Positions 28,245-35,136 are shown, numbered from the stretch's first letter. The stretch is DNA of 64,000 nucleotides from Vibrio penaeicida (GCF_030689305.1 NZ_JAUYVM010000002.1:496001-560000), one strand, 5' to 3'. A program made the numbers and translations. The notes: generated from the letters alone by a model not told the origin.

Positions 28245-28444
28245 ATTGATGGTTTTATAACTAGAGCGACCTAATCTGCGGAAAATCGTGTGCCTGTACA
28301 TATTGAATTGCTCGTATATAAGAGTGTTTATCAATATGTACAGGAAAAGAAACAGCAATGTAGTTCGATTTAGATTAAGGCTTTCTGTGTATCAAGTCAC
28401 AAAGCAGACCGATTTTTTAATTATCAAATCAACACTTAACCATA

Positions 28445-28680
28445 CCTGTGTAACAACCTCAGTCAGTATTTCTGTTCTCATAATCTGCTTTATTTCTATG
28501 ATCGCTTGCAAATTGTTTGTTCCAATTCTTACTTTACCATGGCACCGATATTTTTAAGGTTGTTTCGTCTACCAGATCTCGGTTTTTGAGTGCCAGTCTT
28601 AATCGAGTTATACAAGAATCGATAATGGTGAGGCTTTCTTTTCTCCAGTGCTACTGTTCACTTCTCTGCGAGGTAATCAA
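28445..28680 (-). pseudogene. Degraded PTS EIIB-domain fragment
   Basis: On the minus strand this segment is similar to 34564-34815, which reads as a glucose/GlcNAc-type PTS EIIB domain. Here small indels break the frame after the phospho-cysteine block (S-C-I-T-R-L-R is still readable). It has lost the 3' terminator seen at the other copy. A + strand frame across the same bases (28288-28557) has no gene character and is not called. Confidence 0.65.
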
Positions 28681-28962
28681 ATGGAAAACTACCCGTCTAT
28701 AAGAAATTTATTTATATCTATTTTTTCAGTGGATGTTGGGCTGGAGACAAGTGATGAAATAGCTTTGTTTGAACGTGTATTGAGTGATCCGATTCAGAGA
28801 GCTGAAATCGAGAAAGATCTAATGAAACTTTTTCGCGATCCTTCTATTTCTTGGTTAATGTTGTTAGAGAATGATGATTATGTTGTTTATCCAGCGGATA
28901 ATGAGGAAGATGCAAGAGATTATGTTGTCGATACGCTATGGAATAGTGTTTTTCCTAAATAG
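28681..28962 (+). CDS. Small acidic protein, likely orphan immunity protein, copy 1
   Basis: The 93-residue product has no recognised domain. It is strongly acidic, cytoplasmic and mostly helical at the N-terminus, ending in D-Y-V-V-Y-P-A-D-N-E-E-D-A-R-D-Y. It is a near twin (roughly 80-85 percent by eye) of the product at 34818-35111. The start is ATG 28681 with GAGG nearby. Its size, charge and setting among toxin and immunity modules suggest immunity, but no toxin partner is left beside it. Both copies remain intact, which argues for selection. Confidence 0.6.
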   Translation: MENYPSIRNLFISIFSVDVGLETSDEIALFERVLSDPIQRAEIEKDLMKLFRDPSISWLMLLENDDYVVYPADNEEDARDYVVDTLWNSVFPK

Positions 28963-28984
28963 GATGCGCCATAAGTTGTACCTT

Positions 28985-29170
28985 CTATATAGCGGCTTTT
29001 TATCCAACTCAGTTCGAATACGCCTACATTCGGTAAATGGATATAGGAGATGAATTTCGTCAGTCATACGACGTATATCGACCTTCTCAGCAGAGAGTCC
29101 TATTGGCTGATAGTAAGCCGTAGAGCGAGCAATACTGAGTAACTCGCACTGTCGTTTGCTCGGTAGTTGG
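28985..29170 (-). pseudogene. IS3-family transposase (OrfB) N-terminal remnant
   Basis: The minus strand encodes about 60 residues resembling IS3 OrfB: L-P-S-K-R-Q-C-E-L-L-S-I-A-R-S-T-A-Y-Y-Q-P followed by R-R-M-T-D-E-I-H-L-L-Y-P-F. Everything beyond the first domain, including the DDE catalytic core, is missing. One side abuts the end of the direct repeat at about 28996, the other abuts the orphan endonuclease toxin at about 29171. It marks a recombination or insertion breakpoint. Confidence 0.8.
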
Positions 29171-29171
29171 G

Positions 29172-30131
29172 TTGATTACAGCAGCTTTGGCTGTAGCTAA
29201 AGAGGTACCCACTCCTACAGCACCTTTAAACCAAGCCACTGTAAGGGTCCAAACTCTGGCTACGCAAGTTGCTGCAAATGAATCAAGTTATATCGTTGAA
29301 AGAGGTTTACTCAGCAAGCTTGCACCTGCCATAGGTCGGTTGACTAATGCACTGGGACTTTTACTGTATAGCCCTTCATTGGGAGAGTTTGAAGAGGTTA
29401 CAGCTAGCGATGGAACGTATTATAGTCGAACTAGCCCCGAACTTTGGACCGCCCAAGCTACAGATGGGAGTACTTGGGTTACGGCTTCCCCAATATCAGA
29501 CACTGCATTTAGAGCATATAAAGCCGCAGGTGGCGAAAAATCACATTCAGATTGGCTGATGGATGGAATGCCTGAGGTTCAGGCAGGTGATGGAGTATTG
29601 AATGTTGCACCTGACTTAGGTAGCCTTAACAGGTCTTTGGATAATGCTCCAAATATAGTATATTTGGACTCACGAGCCGAGTTTCGTGAAGTGTCTAAGA
29701 ACCCTCAACCTAATACCACTTATGAATTTGATGAGTTTAGCTATAGAACTGATGAGTTGGGTCGTGGAGTTAGCACTTCTGGTCAACTTCGTCTTGGTGC
29801 TGGAGGCAACCGCTTTTATGATGATAGGCTCATTGGGCATCAAGGAATCCAAGATGATATTGCGTTCCACGCTGGAGCTGACGAATTTGGTTTTCAGGTA
29901 GGTGCGTTAAATTTATCTCCAGGAAACAAATCTCTTAATATTAAAGAATACCGTGCGTTGGAAAGAGACTTGAAGTCTCATCTCCAAGAAGGCAGTAGTG
30001 TAGAGGCGGATTTTCAAAGTGTATTTGATCCAGATAATAAAACTATACGACCGGATAAATATATAGTCGAATATAGAGTCAACAATGGTCGTTGGCGAAC
30101 AAGAACTTTCTTTAACCGAGAAGGAGGCTAA
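29172..30131 (+). pseudogene. Orphan Rhs/CDI tip: DNA/RNA non-specific endonuclease-like toxin without start
   Basis: The frame (319 codons from a TTG) has no ATG start and no ribosome site, and is open only back to 29142 inside an IS3 scrap, so it is a detached toxin tip. The first 150 residues are a pre-toxin region with one hydrophobic stretch. The last 150 include Y-R-T-D-E-L-G-R, a R-F-Y-D-D-R-L-I-G-H block, D-D-I-A-F-H-A-G-A and a C-terminal Y-I-V-E-Y-R-V-N, matching the endonuclease NS_2 type used by polymorphic toxins. The domain itself looks unbroken, so recombination behind a donor Rhs could revive it. Family call moderately sure. Confidence 0.65.
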
Positions 30132-30136
30132 GAATT

Positions 30137-30436
30137 TTGTTATTTAATGATCCCGTAGAATATTACCAAGCAATAGCTAATGAGCTAATGGATATAATTA
30201 AAGAACCATGGACTTCAATTGAAATTGAAGCAGTTCTGTTTGATGAATCGATTGGTCTTGAAGTAGCGTACTTCCGACCAGACGGGTCTGAAGAAAGTCG
30301 GGTACGTACGATAATGTTAGCCGACTATTTCTATGAGTTGGCCAAGGTTGTAAGTACTGAAGACAAAGGTCTATACAAAAAGTGCAAGTTTGTTTTGAAA
30401 AATGATGGAAACTTTAACGTGGATTTTGAATATTGA
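30137..30436 (+). CDS. YezG-like immunity protein (DUF600)
   Basis: The 99-residue product begins Y-Y-Q-A-I-A-N-E-L-M-D-I-I near residue 9, then W-T-S-I-E-I-E-A-V, then V-A-Y-F-R-P-D-G, as in the YezG/DUF600 antitoxin family that partners with nuclease toxins of the YeeF type. It starts with TTG at 30137; a full AAGGAGG nine bases upstream decides this start, since no ATG fits. It overlaps nothing and lies 5 bp after the orphan endonuclease, its likely cognate. A good terminator follows at 30451. Confidence 0.78.
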   Translation: MLFNDPVEYYQAIANELMDIIKEPWTSIEIEAVLFDESIGLEVAYFRPDGSEESRVRTIMLADYFYELAKVVSTEDKGLYKKCKFVLKNDGNFNVDFEY

Positions 30437-30450
30437 TCTTTAGATGTTTT

Positions 30451-30478
30451 AAAAAAGCCAGCTATAAAGCTGGTTTTT
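30451..30478 (+). terminator. Intrinsic terminator after the YezG-like gene
   Basis: CCAGCT (30458-30463) and AGCTGG (30468-30473) form a short stem around ATAA, extended by a G-T pair and an A/T run, followed by TTTTT. It closes the endonuclease/immunity module. Confidence 0.8.
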
Positions 30479-30586
30479 AACAATTTTAATAGTTATTTAT
30501 AGACTGAATATTACGCATTGACTCCTGCATAAATTCCTTCTAACTCAATGTTTTTCTTTGATTTCCTCTGTGTGAATTAGAATTAA

Positions 30587-30780
30587 AGGGACACTCACTT
30601 TAAGAAAATACGAAACCCATCAATTACAGTGAGTTGCGCCTAAATCCACAAAGGGTGCACTCGCTCATTTCCCGATTTAAGGCTTTCGCGCATGGTGAAT
30701 CCTCTTCTTTATAAAGAGAACCTCGTTAACCATGACCAAAGCCCGTGCTCAGGGATACATCAGGGACAGGCACTTTAAAA
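30587..30780 (+). mobile_element. Remnant of a Y1 (REP-associated) tyrosine transposase unit
   Basis: The stretch has AATTAAAGGGACACTCACTT near its left end and AGGGACAGGCACTTTAAAAT at its right end, the recurring GGGACA...CACTTT motif I associate with Y1/REP transposase genes in marine gammaproteobacteria. Between them, an ATG at 30732 opens with M-T-K-A-R-A-Q, like the first residues of such transposases, but the body is missing. Rhs sequence begins at 30783. I infer an internally deleted element now joined to rhs; the 295-bp gap before the ATG holds no gene. Confidence 0.4.
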
Positions 30781-33752
30781 TCCCAGACGGGCAAACAAGT
30801 CGTCGCAAGTTCAATAGCCTTGGCCAGCTCGTTTCTAGTGTTGATGAAAGCCAAATCTCCAGCCAATATCACTATGACAAAAAAGGCCGCTTGATAGAGC
30901 GAACACAATCAAATGGCAACCATGAGCGCTGGTGGTGGAATGAACAGAACCAACTTCAGGGCTTACAAACGAACGGCACATTAATTCGATACAGCCACAA
31001 CCAATCTAATAAAATCAATGGGATGGCATACCCAGACGGGATGTTTGTCACTTTAGAACAGAATGACAAAGGTCAGTTAATTCGTCAGCGCACCTTTCAC
31101 GATTTTGATAAAAGTGTATGTCGTGAACATTCGTATTCTTACGACGATGCAGGACGTATTACATCCATTCAAACGCCAAGTGGTTTAACAGGGTTTGAAT
31201 GGGGAGAGCTTTCTCAGCCAGAAGGGTTAAACCGCAGTGATGGCAGTGGGCTGTACTTTCAATACGATGGAGAGCGCAACCTCAAATCCATTCATCGAAG
31301 TGATAACCTAGACTATCGCTTAGAGTTGTCACCGGATGGGCTGTTAACTCAAACGCAAGGGTTTGATGGGATAAAGCAACACTACCAGTACGATGTTTCT
31401 GGTCGTATTAGTGAATTACAATCGGGCAATCGAGCTGTAAAAATCACTTACAATGCCCACGGTGATATTGCTTCGCTCAAAGGGAAAACAGGGCATACTT
31501 TCAATGAGTGTCATTTTCAGCATAGCCATGGAGGTAAACTTCTTCATGCATCCAATGAATCGACGAGCCTAGCCTTTGAATACAATGAGCGAGGTCTCCC
31601 TACCGCTGAATGGCAATCGACTGCCTGTGTCAGGTATCAATACAATGACAAAGGGCTTTGTGAAGCGCTCGAGTTGCCGAGCGGCGAGTTTCTGCACTTT
31701 GGCTACGATGAGTTTGGTCGCTTAACCACAATTACTCGCGTTGCCCAAAGCCGAGATAACGCGTTATCACCAAACGTCGAAATTCAATATGACCAGATGG
31801 GGCGGTTGGCTTCTCTCAATTATGGCGATAATCTCAACGAGACCAGAGCGTATGATGGCATCGGGCGGCTGAAATCTCAGGAGTGGGGCACTCGTAGTCG
31901 ACAATACCGCTACGATGTAGCTCATAACCTCGCTAGCTATGTCGATAATGAACTAGGGCATACCCATTTTCATTACGACAAGCTGACTCAACTGACCCGT
32001 GTTAAAACACCCGACGATGTTTATAAGTATCGATTCGACAGCTTTGGCAATCCCGCGGGTGATGACATTGTCGTAGAGCAAGACCGCATACTGGAATTCG
32101 AAGGTCTGCGTTATCACTACGACGACCAAGGAAATCAAGTAAAAGTCGCAGGTGGCGACCACTTGCAAAGGCGTGAGTTTAACGCGCTGAATCAACTGGT
32201 GACCGTCAACCACAATGGGAAGCTTGCCCACTACGAATACGATGCGCTAGGTCGCCGAAGCAAAAAGACGACAGAAACAGGCGTCACCCAGTTTATCTGG
32301 CAAGGCAGCAAACTGATTGGTGAAGTCACCCAGAACAGCTACCGTTGGTATCTCTATCAACCCAATAGCCACGCGCCGCTAATGCTGGTGATGGATGGAG
32401 TATGCTACTTTTACCAAAACGACCACTTAGGCACCCCAATCCGAATGGTCGATTTAAATGGCAAAGTGGTATGGCAAGCCAACTACAATCCACAAGGGCA
32501 GGCATCCGTTGAGGTAGAAGAGGTCGCGAACCCAATCCGCTTTCAAGGGCAATATTTCGACCAAGAATCTGGGCTGCACTACAACCTAGCTAGATACTAC
32601 GACCCACTCACAGGTCGCTTTATCCAACCCGACCCAATCGGCTTACTTGGCGGAATCAATCACTACCAATATGCCCCCAACCCAGTCATGTGGATAGATC
32701 CATCCGGTTTGTGTTGCGAAGAGCCAGATGCTGCAGTAAAAGCTGGGGAAGTGGATTCACAGCCAGATAAACGAATCGTCTATGCTATGGGGTCGGGGAA
32801 TTTTACATCTGCGGCTAAAGTGAATGCACCAACATACCCATTACATCCTCAACTTATAGGTTCTAATGTTGGTGGGAAGTACGTTGAAGGAGCGGCAGAA
32901 TTACTGATATCAGGTGTTTATAACACTGGTGTGGATATAGTTGCTGGTCTAGCCGGTTTAGCGCCATTAGCAATCGGTGATTTAAATACTTCTGTAAACT
33001 GGATTGAAGGCATACAGGATACGTTAAGCTACACACCTAAGACAGATGGAGCCCAAATGATAGGGGAGCACCTATCAGATTATGTGCAGATGTATGAAAG
33101 TACGATGGAAAGTGCAGGAGATGCAGTTCTAGACGCAACTGGCTCACCACTTGAGGCGACACTTACCCACAAATCAGTAGAGATTGTTGGGACGTTGGTT
33201 GGTGGTCGTACTGTCATGAAAGCTATAAAACAAAAGCCTGAATTGTTCGAAGATTTGTATGCAAAAGCCCCTATTGCAAAACAAGAAATTGATGCAATCG
33301 CAGATTCAATCGCGAAAAAGTACGGTGGTCATGTGGCTAAAGCGCCGATAAAATCTCGCGATAGAGCTTTACAGAAAATTATGTCAGACTATGATGGAGA
33401 TCCGCATAAAATCAAAGATTTAGCCAGAAATACGATAATCGTTTCCCCTGAGCATGTGGACTTAGTCGTTGAAGACTTGATAAAACTAGATGCTAAAGTA
33501 AAAGTGATTGACGGAGAAAGCAATCCATTAGGGTATAGTGGTGTTAATTCATCGATAAAAACTGATTCTGGAATTATTGGAGAGATTCAAGTCAATACAC
33601 CAGCTATGATATATGCGAAAGAACCTGAGGAACTAGCTAGAGTATTGTTAGGACATGACGAGTACAACCGCATTTCTTCCAAGTCAGGCCTTCAAGGTGG
33701 TGATGGGCACAAATTGTATGAAGAATGGCGAGTAATGGATAGTAATGGATAG
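30732..33752 (+). CDS. 5'-truncated second Rhs with RelA/SpoT-like alarmone-synthetase tip
   Basis: The 1006-residue frame starts with 17 non-Rhs residues from a mobile-element scrap, then is Rhs from residue 18, matching codons 499-1308 of the first rhs without indels. The N-terminal half of the shell is missing, so this copy alone is unlikely to be exported. It keeps the cleavage motif and DPSGL. The tip (828-1006) resembles RelA/SpoT synthetases: A-P-I-K-S-R-D-R-A (Lys874), K-D-L-A-R-N-T-I-I-V (Asp896, cf. the catalytic Asp), G-Y-S-G-V-N-S (Tyr935) and G-E-I-Q-V-N-T (Glu951, cf. the E-x-Q catalytic Glu). The usual H of Y-R-S-L-H is N here. A 10-bp duplication at 33731-33750 shortens the C-terminus. 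Confidence 0.75.
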   Translation: MTKARAQGYIRDRHFKIPDGQTSRRKFNSLGQLVSSVDESQISSQYHYDKKGRLIERTQSNGNHERWWWNEQNQLQGLQTNGTLIRYSHNQSNKINGMAYPDGMFVTLEQNDKGQLIRQRTFHDFDKSVCREHSYSYDDAGRITSIQTPSGLTGFEWGELSQPEGLNRSDGSGLYFQYDGERNLKSIHRSDNLDYRLELSPDGLLTQTQGFDGIKQHYQYDVSGRISELQSGNRAVKITYNAHGDIASLKGKTGHTFNECHFQHSHGGKLLHASNESTSLAFEYNERGLPTAEWQSTACVRYQYNDKGLCEALELPSGEFLHFGYDEFGRLTTITRVAQSRDNALSPNVEIQYDQMGRLASLNYGDNLNETRAYDGIGRLKSQEWGTRSRQYRYDVAHNLASYVDNELGHTHFHYDKLTQLTRVKTPDDVYKYRFDSFGNPAGDDIVVEQDRILEFEGLRYHYDDQGNQVKVAGGDHLQRREFNALNQLVTVNHNGKLAHYEYDALGRRSKKTTETGVTQFIWQGSKLIGEVTQNSYRWYLYQPNSHAPLMLVMDGVCYFYQNDHLGTPIRMVDLNGKVVWQANYNPQGQASVEVEEVANPIRFQGQYFDQESGLHYNLARYYDPLTGRFIQPDPIGLLGGINHYQYAPNPVMWIDPSGLCCEEPDAAVKAGEVDSQPDKRIVYAMGSGNFTSAAKVNAPTYPLHPQLIGSNVGGKYVEGAAELLISGVYNTGVDIVAGLAGLAPLAIGDLNTSVNWIEGIQDTLSYTPKTDGAQMIGEHLSDYVQMYESTMESAGDAVLDATGSPLEATLTHKSVEIVGTLVGGRTVMKAIKQKPELFEDLYAKAPIAKQEIDAIADSIAKKYGGHVAKAPIKSRDRALQKIMSDYDGDPHKIKDLARNTIIVSPEHVDLVVEDLIKLDAKVKVIDGESNPLGYSGVNSSIKTDSGIIGEIQVNTPAMIYAKEPEELARVLLGHDEYNRISSKSGLQGGDGHKLYEEWRVMDSNG
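30783..33211 (+). repeat. Rhs core direct repeat, copy 2 (2,429 bp)
   Basis: Same orientation and identical length to 23664-26092, with scattered substitutions only. The left edge is where Rhs joins the mobile-element scrap and the right edge is where the toxin tip begins. Crossing over between the copies would remove 7.1 kb and give the first rhs the alarmone-synthetase tip with its downstream genes. Confidence 0.95.
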
Positions 33753-33760
33753 TAATGATG
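33731..33760 (+). repeat. 10-bp tandem repeat at the toxin stop codon
   Basis: AGTAATGGAT occurs twice in a row (33731-33750) followed by a partial third copy AGTAATGATG. The repeat unit is not a multiple of three. With two copies the toxin stops at 33750-33752. With one copy its frame would run on to a TAA at 33832-33834, adding about 25 residues beyond a shared M-D-S-N. Confidence 0.9.
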
Positions 33761-33834
33761 TGAATAAAACCAAGTTAGAAGCCAAAAGCAAAGAGTATTA
33801 TAAGTCTATAAGGGAATCGATTTATGGCAATTAA
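33745..33834 (+). pseudogene. Out-of-frame C-terminal helix of the alarmone-synthetase toxin
   Basis: From the ATG in the second decamer the frame reads M-D-S-N-D-V-N-K-T-K-L-E-A, then K-E-Y-Y-K-S-I-R-E-S-I-Y-G-N and stop. It has the look of a terminal basic helix, not of a separate peptide gene, and follows the toxin frame exactly if one decamer is removed. It overlaps the start of the next gene by 11 bases. Translation as its own 29-residue peptide cannot be excluded. Confidence 0.55.
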
Positions 33835-34045
33835 AACTGGAAAATATTTGGATTCGAAAGATGTGTATATAGATTATCCTTTCGAAGAAGTAATGTTTAG
33901 GCGTATGAAGTCCTCTGAAATTTATAAAAAGTTTTATCGCGAACCAGAATCCGTAAAGGTCGTTACTTCGGACAATAGATTATTTAATGATGCCATTCTT
34001 TATGGAGAAGAAATATCCCAAGAAGAGTATGAAAAAGGTAAATGA
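33824..34045 (+). CDS. 73-residue protein of unknown function between toxin and hydrolase
   Basis: The product is small, charged and cytoplasmic, with an E-E-x-M-F-R-R-M-K-S-S-E-I-Y-K-K-F-Y block and an acidic end (E-E-I-S-Q-E-E-Y-E-K-G-K). I do not recognise a family. An AAGGGAAT ribosome site precedes the ATG. Its stop overlaps the next ATG by four bases (ATGA), so it is co-translated with the HD hydrolase. It may be a second, toxin-binding immunity factor; base composition is AT-rich like the rest of the module. Confidence 0.7.
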   Translation: MAIKTGKYLDSKDVYIDYPFEEVMFRRMKSSEIYKKFYREPESVKVVTSDNRLFNDAILYGEEISQEEYEKGK

Positions 34046-34470
34046 TATTGAGCAATATAGAAACTGCAATTGAGATTGCACTAAAGGCTCATGAGCATCA
34101 GCTAGACAAAGGTGGTACACCCTATGTATTGCATCCTTTAAGATTGATGTTTAAGTTTCAATGTCAGAAAGAAATGATAGTAGCAGTTTTGCACGATGTT
34201 ATTGAAGATGGTTCAATAACACTCGAATACTTGCTGAAAGCTGGATTTTCAGGAGACATCGTTCATTCAGTTGATTGTTTGACTAAGCGAAGCCATGAAG
34301 CATACGAAGAATACATATTAAGATTATCAAAAGATACGTTAGCAAGAACCATAAAAATTGAAGATATAAAAGATAACCTTGACTTGAGCAGGTTGGAAGT
34401 GGTTTTAGAAAAAGATCTTGTTAGGTTGAAGAAATACCATAGAGCTCTTAAAGTTCTCCAGTTAAAGTAA
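34042..34470 (+). CDS. SpoT/MESH1-like HD-domain alarmone hydrolase, probable enzymatic immunity
   Basis: The 142-residue protein is a single HD domain of the small alarmone hydrolase type: A-H-x-x-Q-L-D-K-G-G-T-P-Y-V-L-H-P (His31), V-A-V-L-H-D-V-I-E-D (His51, Asp52, Glu55, Asp56), L-T-K-R, and I-K-I-E-D-I-K-D-N (Asp108). All four metal ligands expected from SpoT/Rel hydrolases are present, so it should remove the 3' pyrophosphate from (p)ppGpp or (p)ppApp. There is no synthetase domain. It is translationally coupled to the 73-residue gene and sits behind a RelA/SpoT-like toxin tip. I infer that it destroys the toxin's product. Some toxSAS modules use such hydrolases as antitoxins. Confidence 0.82.
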   Translation: MILSNIETAIEIALKAHEHQLDKGGTPYVLHPLRLMFKFQCQKEMIVAVLHDVIEDGSITLEYLLKAGFSGDIVHSVDCLTKRSHEAYEEYILRLSKDTLARTIKIEDIKDNLDLSRLEVVLEKDLVRLKKYHRALKVLQLK

Positions 34471-34507
34471 AATCCATGTAAATCAAGCGTATTGAATTTT
34501 AGAATTA

Positions 34508-34536
34508 GAAAAAAGACCGGTCACAAACACCGGTCT
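34508..34536 (-). terminator. Intrinsic terminator of the PTS fragment (minus strand)
   Basis: AGACCGGT (34514-34521) and ACCGGTCT (34529-34536) form a perfect 8-bp stem with a 7-base loop. On the minus strand it is followed by a run of six T. It lies 28 bp past the stop of the PTS EIIB fragment, so the 3' end of that gene is preserved with its terminator. Confidence 0.85.
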
Positions 34537-34563
34537 GGTCACATGTAACGTCAACCTGTTCCC

Positions 34564-34815
34564 CTACCTAAGTAACACCTCAGTGCTCGGAATCTGCATT
34601 ATCTCGTGAGCAATTTGCTTGGTTTCTGTCTCTATGACCACTTGCAAATTGTTAGTTCCTATCTTTACTACACCCGTGGCACCGATATTTTTTTGGGTTG
34701 TTTCATCTGTCAGATCTCGGTTTTTAAGTGTCAGTCTTAATCGAGTAATACAAGAATCGATAATGGTGAGGCTTTCTTTCCCCAGTGCTATTGTCCACTT
34801 CCCTGTGAGGTAATC
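34564..34815 (-). pseudogene. PTS EIIB-domain C-terminal fragment (glucose/GlcNAc type)
   Basis: The minus strand encodes about 84 residues ending at TAG (34564-34566). They read A-L-G-K-E-S-L-T-I-I-D, then S-C-I-T-R-L-R-L-T-L-K, then N-I-G-A-T-G-V-V-K-I-G and N-N-L-Q-V-V-I. This is the EIIB fold with the phosphorylated Cys of the C-I-T-R-L-R motif, as in NagE or PtsG. The membrane EIIC part is absent: upstream the frame runs into the small acidic gene on the other strand. It is a gene end trapped in the island, intact in frame here but broken in the copy at 28445. Confidence 0.75.
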
Positions 34816-35136
34816 AAATGGAAAACTCCCCTTCCATAAGAAATTTGTTTACATTTATTTTTTCAGTGGATGTTGGGTTGGAGACAAGTGATGAAATAGT
34901 TTTGTTTGAGCGTGTATTGAGTGAACCGATTCAGAGAGCTGAAATCGAGGAAGAGCTAATGAAACTTTTTCGCGATCCTTCTATTTCTTGGTCAATGTTG
35001 TTAGAGAATGATGATTATGTTGTTTATCCAGCGAATGATGAGGAAGATGCAAGAGACTATGTTGTCGAGACGTTATTGAATAGAGTTTTTCCTCCAAAGG
35101 ACGGGCCATAGGATGTAACTTCCATATAGCGGTCGC
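34566..35136. repeat. Island direct repeat, copy 2
   Basis: Matches 28440-28996 in the same orientation. This copy has the better preserved PTS fragment and its terminator, and lies at the edge of the island next to rlmI, so it is probably the older copy. Confidence 0.8.
34818..35111 (+). CDS. Small acidic protein, likely orphan immunity protein, copy 2
   Basis: The 97-residue product is a close paralogue of that at 28681-28962, sharing S-I-R-N-L-F, F-S-V-D-V-G-L-E-T-S-D-E-I and L-M-K-L-F-R-D-P-S-I-S-W. It is slightly longer at the C-terminus (P-P-K-D-G-P). The ATG overlaps the end of the PTS fragment on the other strand, with TGAGG upstream as a ribosome site. No toxin is adjacent. It is the last gene of the island before the core chromosome. 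Confidence 0.6.
   Translation: MENSPSIRNLFTFIFSVDVGLETSDEIVLFERVLSEPIQRAEIEEELMKLFRDPSISWSMLLENDDYVVYPANDEEDARDYVVETLLNRVFPPKDGP

Larger units (their letters stand above)
28440..28996. repeat. Island direct repeat, copy 1 (PTS fragment plus small acidic gene)
   Basis: This stretch is similar to 34566-35136. The match begins in the PTS EIIB remnant, runs through a gene for a small acidic protein and ends shortly after its stop near a TATAGCGG shared by both. Identity is high in the gene and lower, with indels, in the PTS part. The two copies lie in the same orientation about 6.1 kb apart. Confidence 0.8.

Noticed and set aside
28288-28702. Two overlapping + strand frames of 60-90 codons
   Set aside because: They cross the degraded PTS fragment, have unlike composition and no ribosome site, and are not kept at the second copy of the repeat in the same form.
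22170-33752. Tandem DNA repeats suggested by the YD motifs of the Rhs proteins
   Set aside because: The repeats are degenerate protein motifs of the Rhs shell with no regular DNA period; only the long 2,429-bp repeat is a true DNA repeat.
34564-34815. PTS EIIB frame as a functional stand-alone EIIB gene
   Set aside because: It has no start codon with ribosome site, lacks EIIC and overlaps the start of a gene on the other strand.
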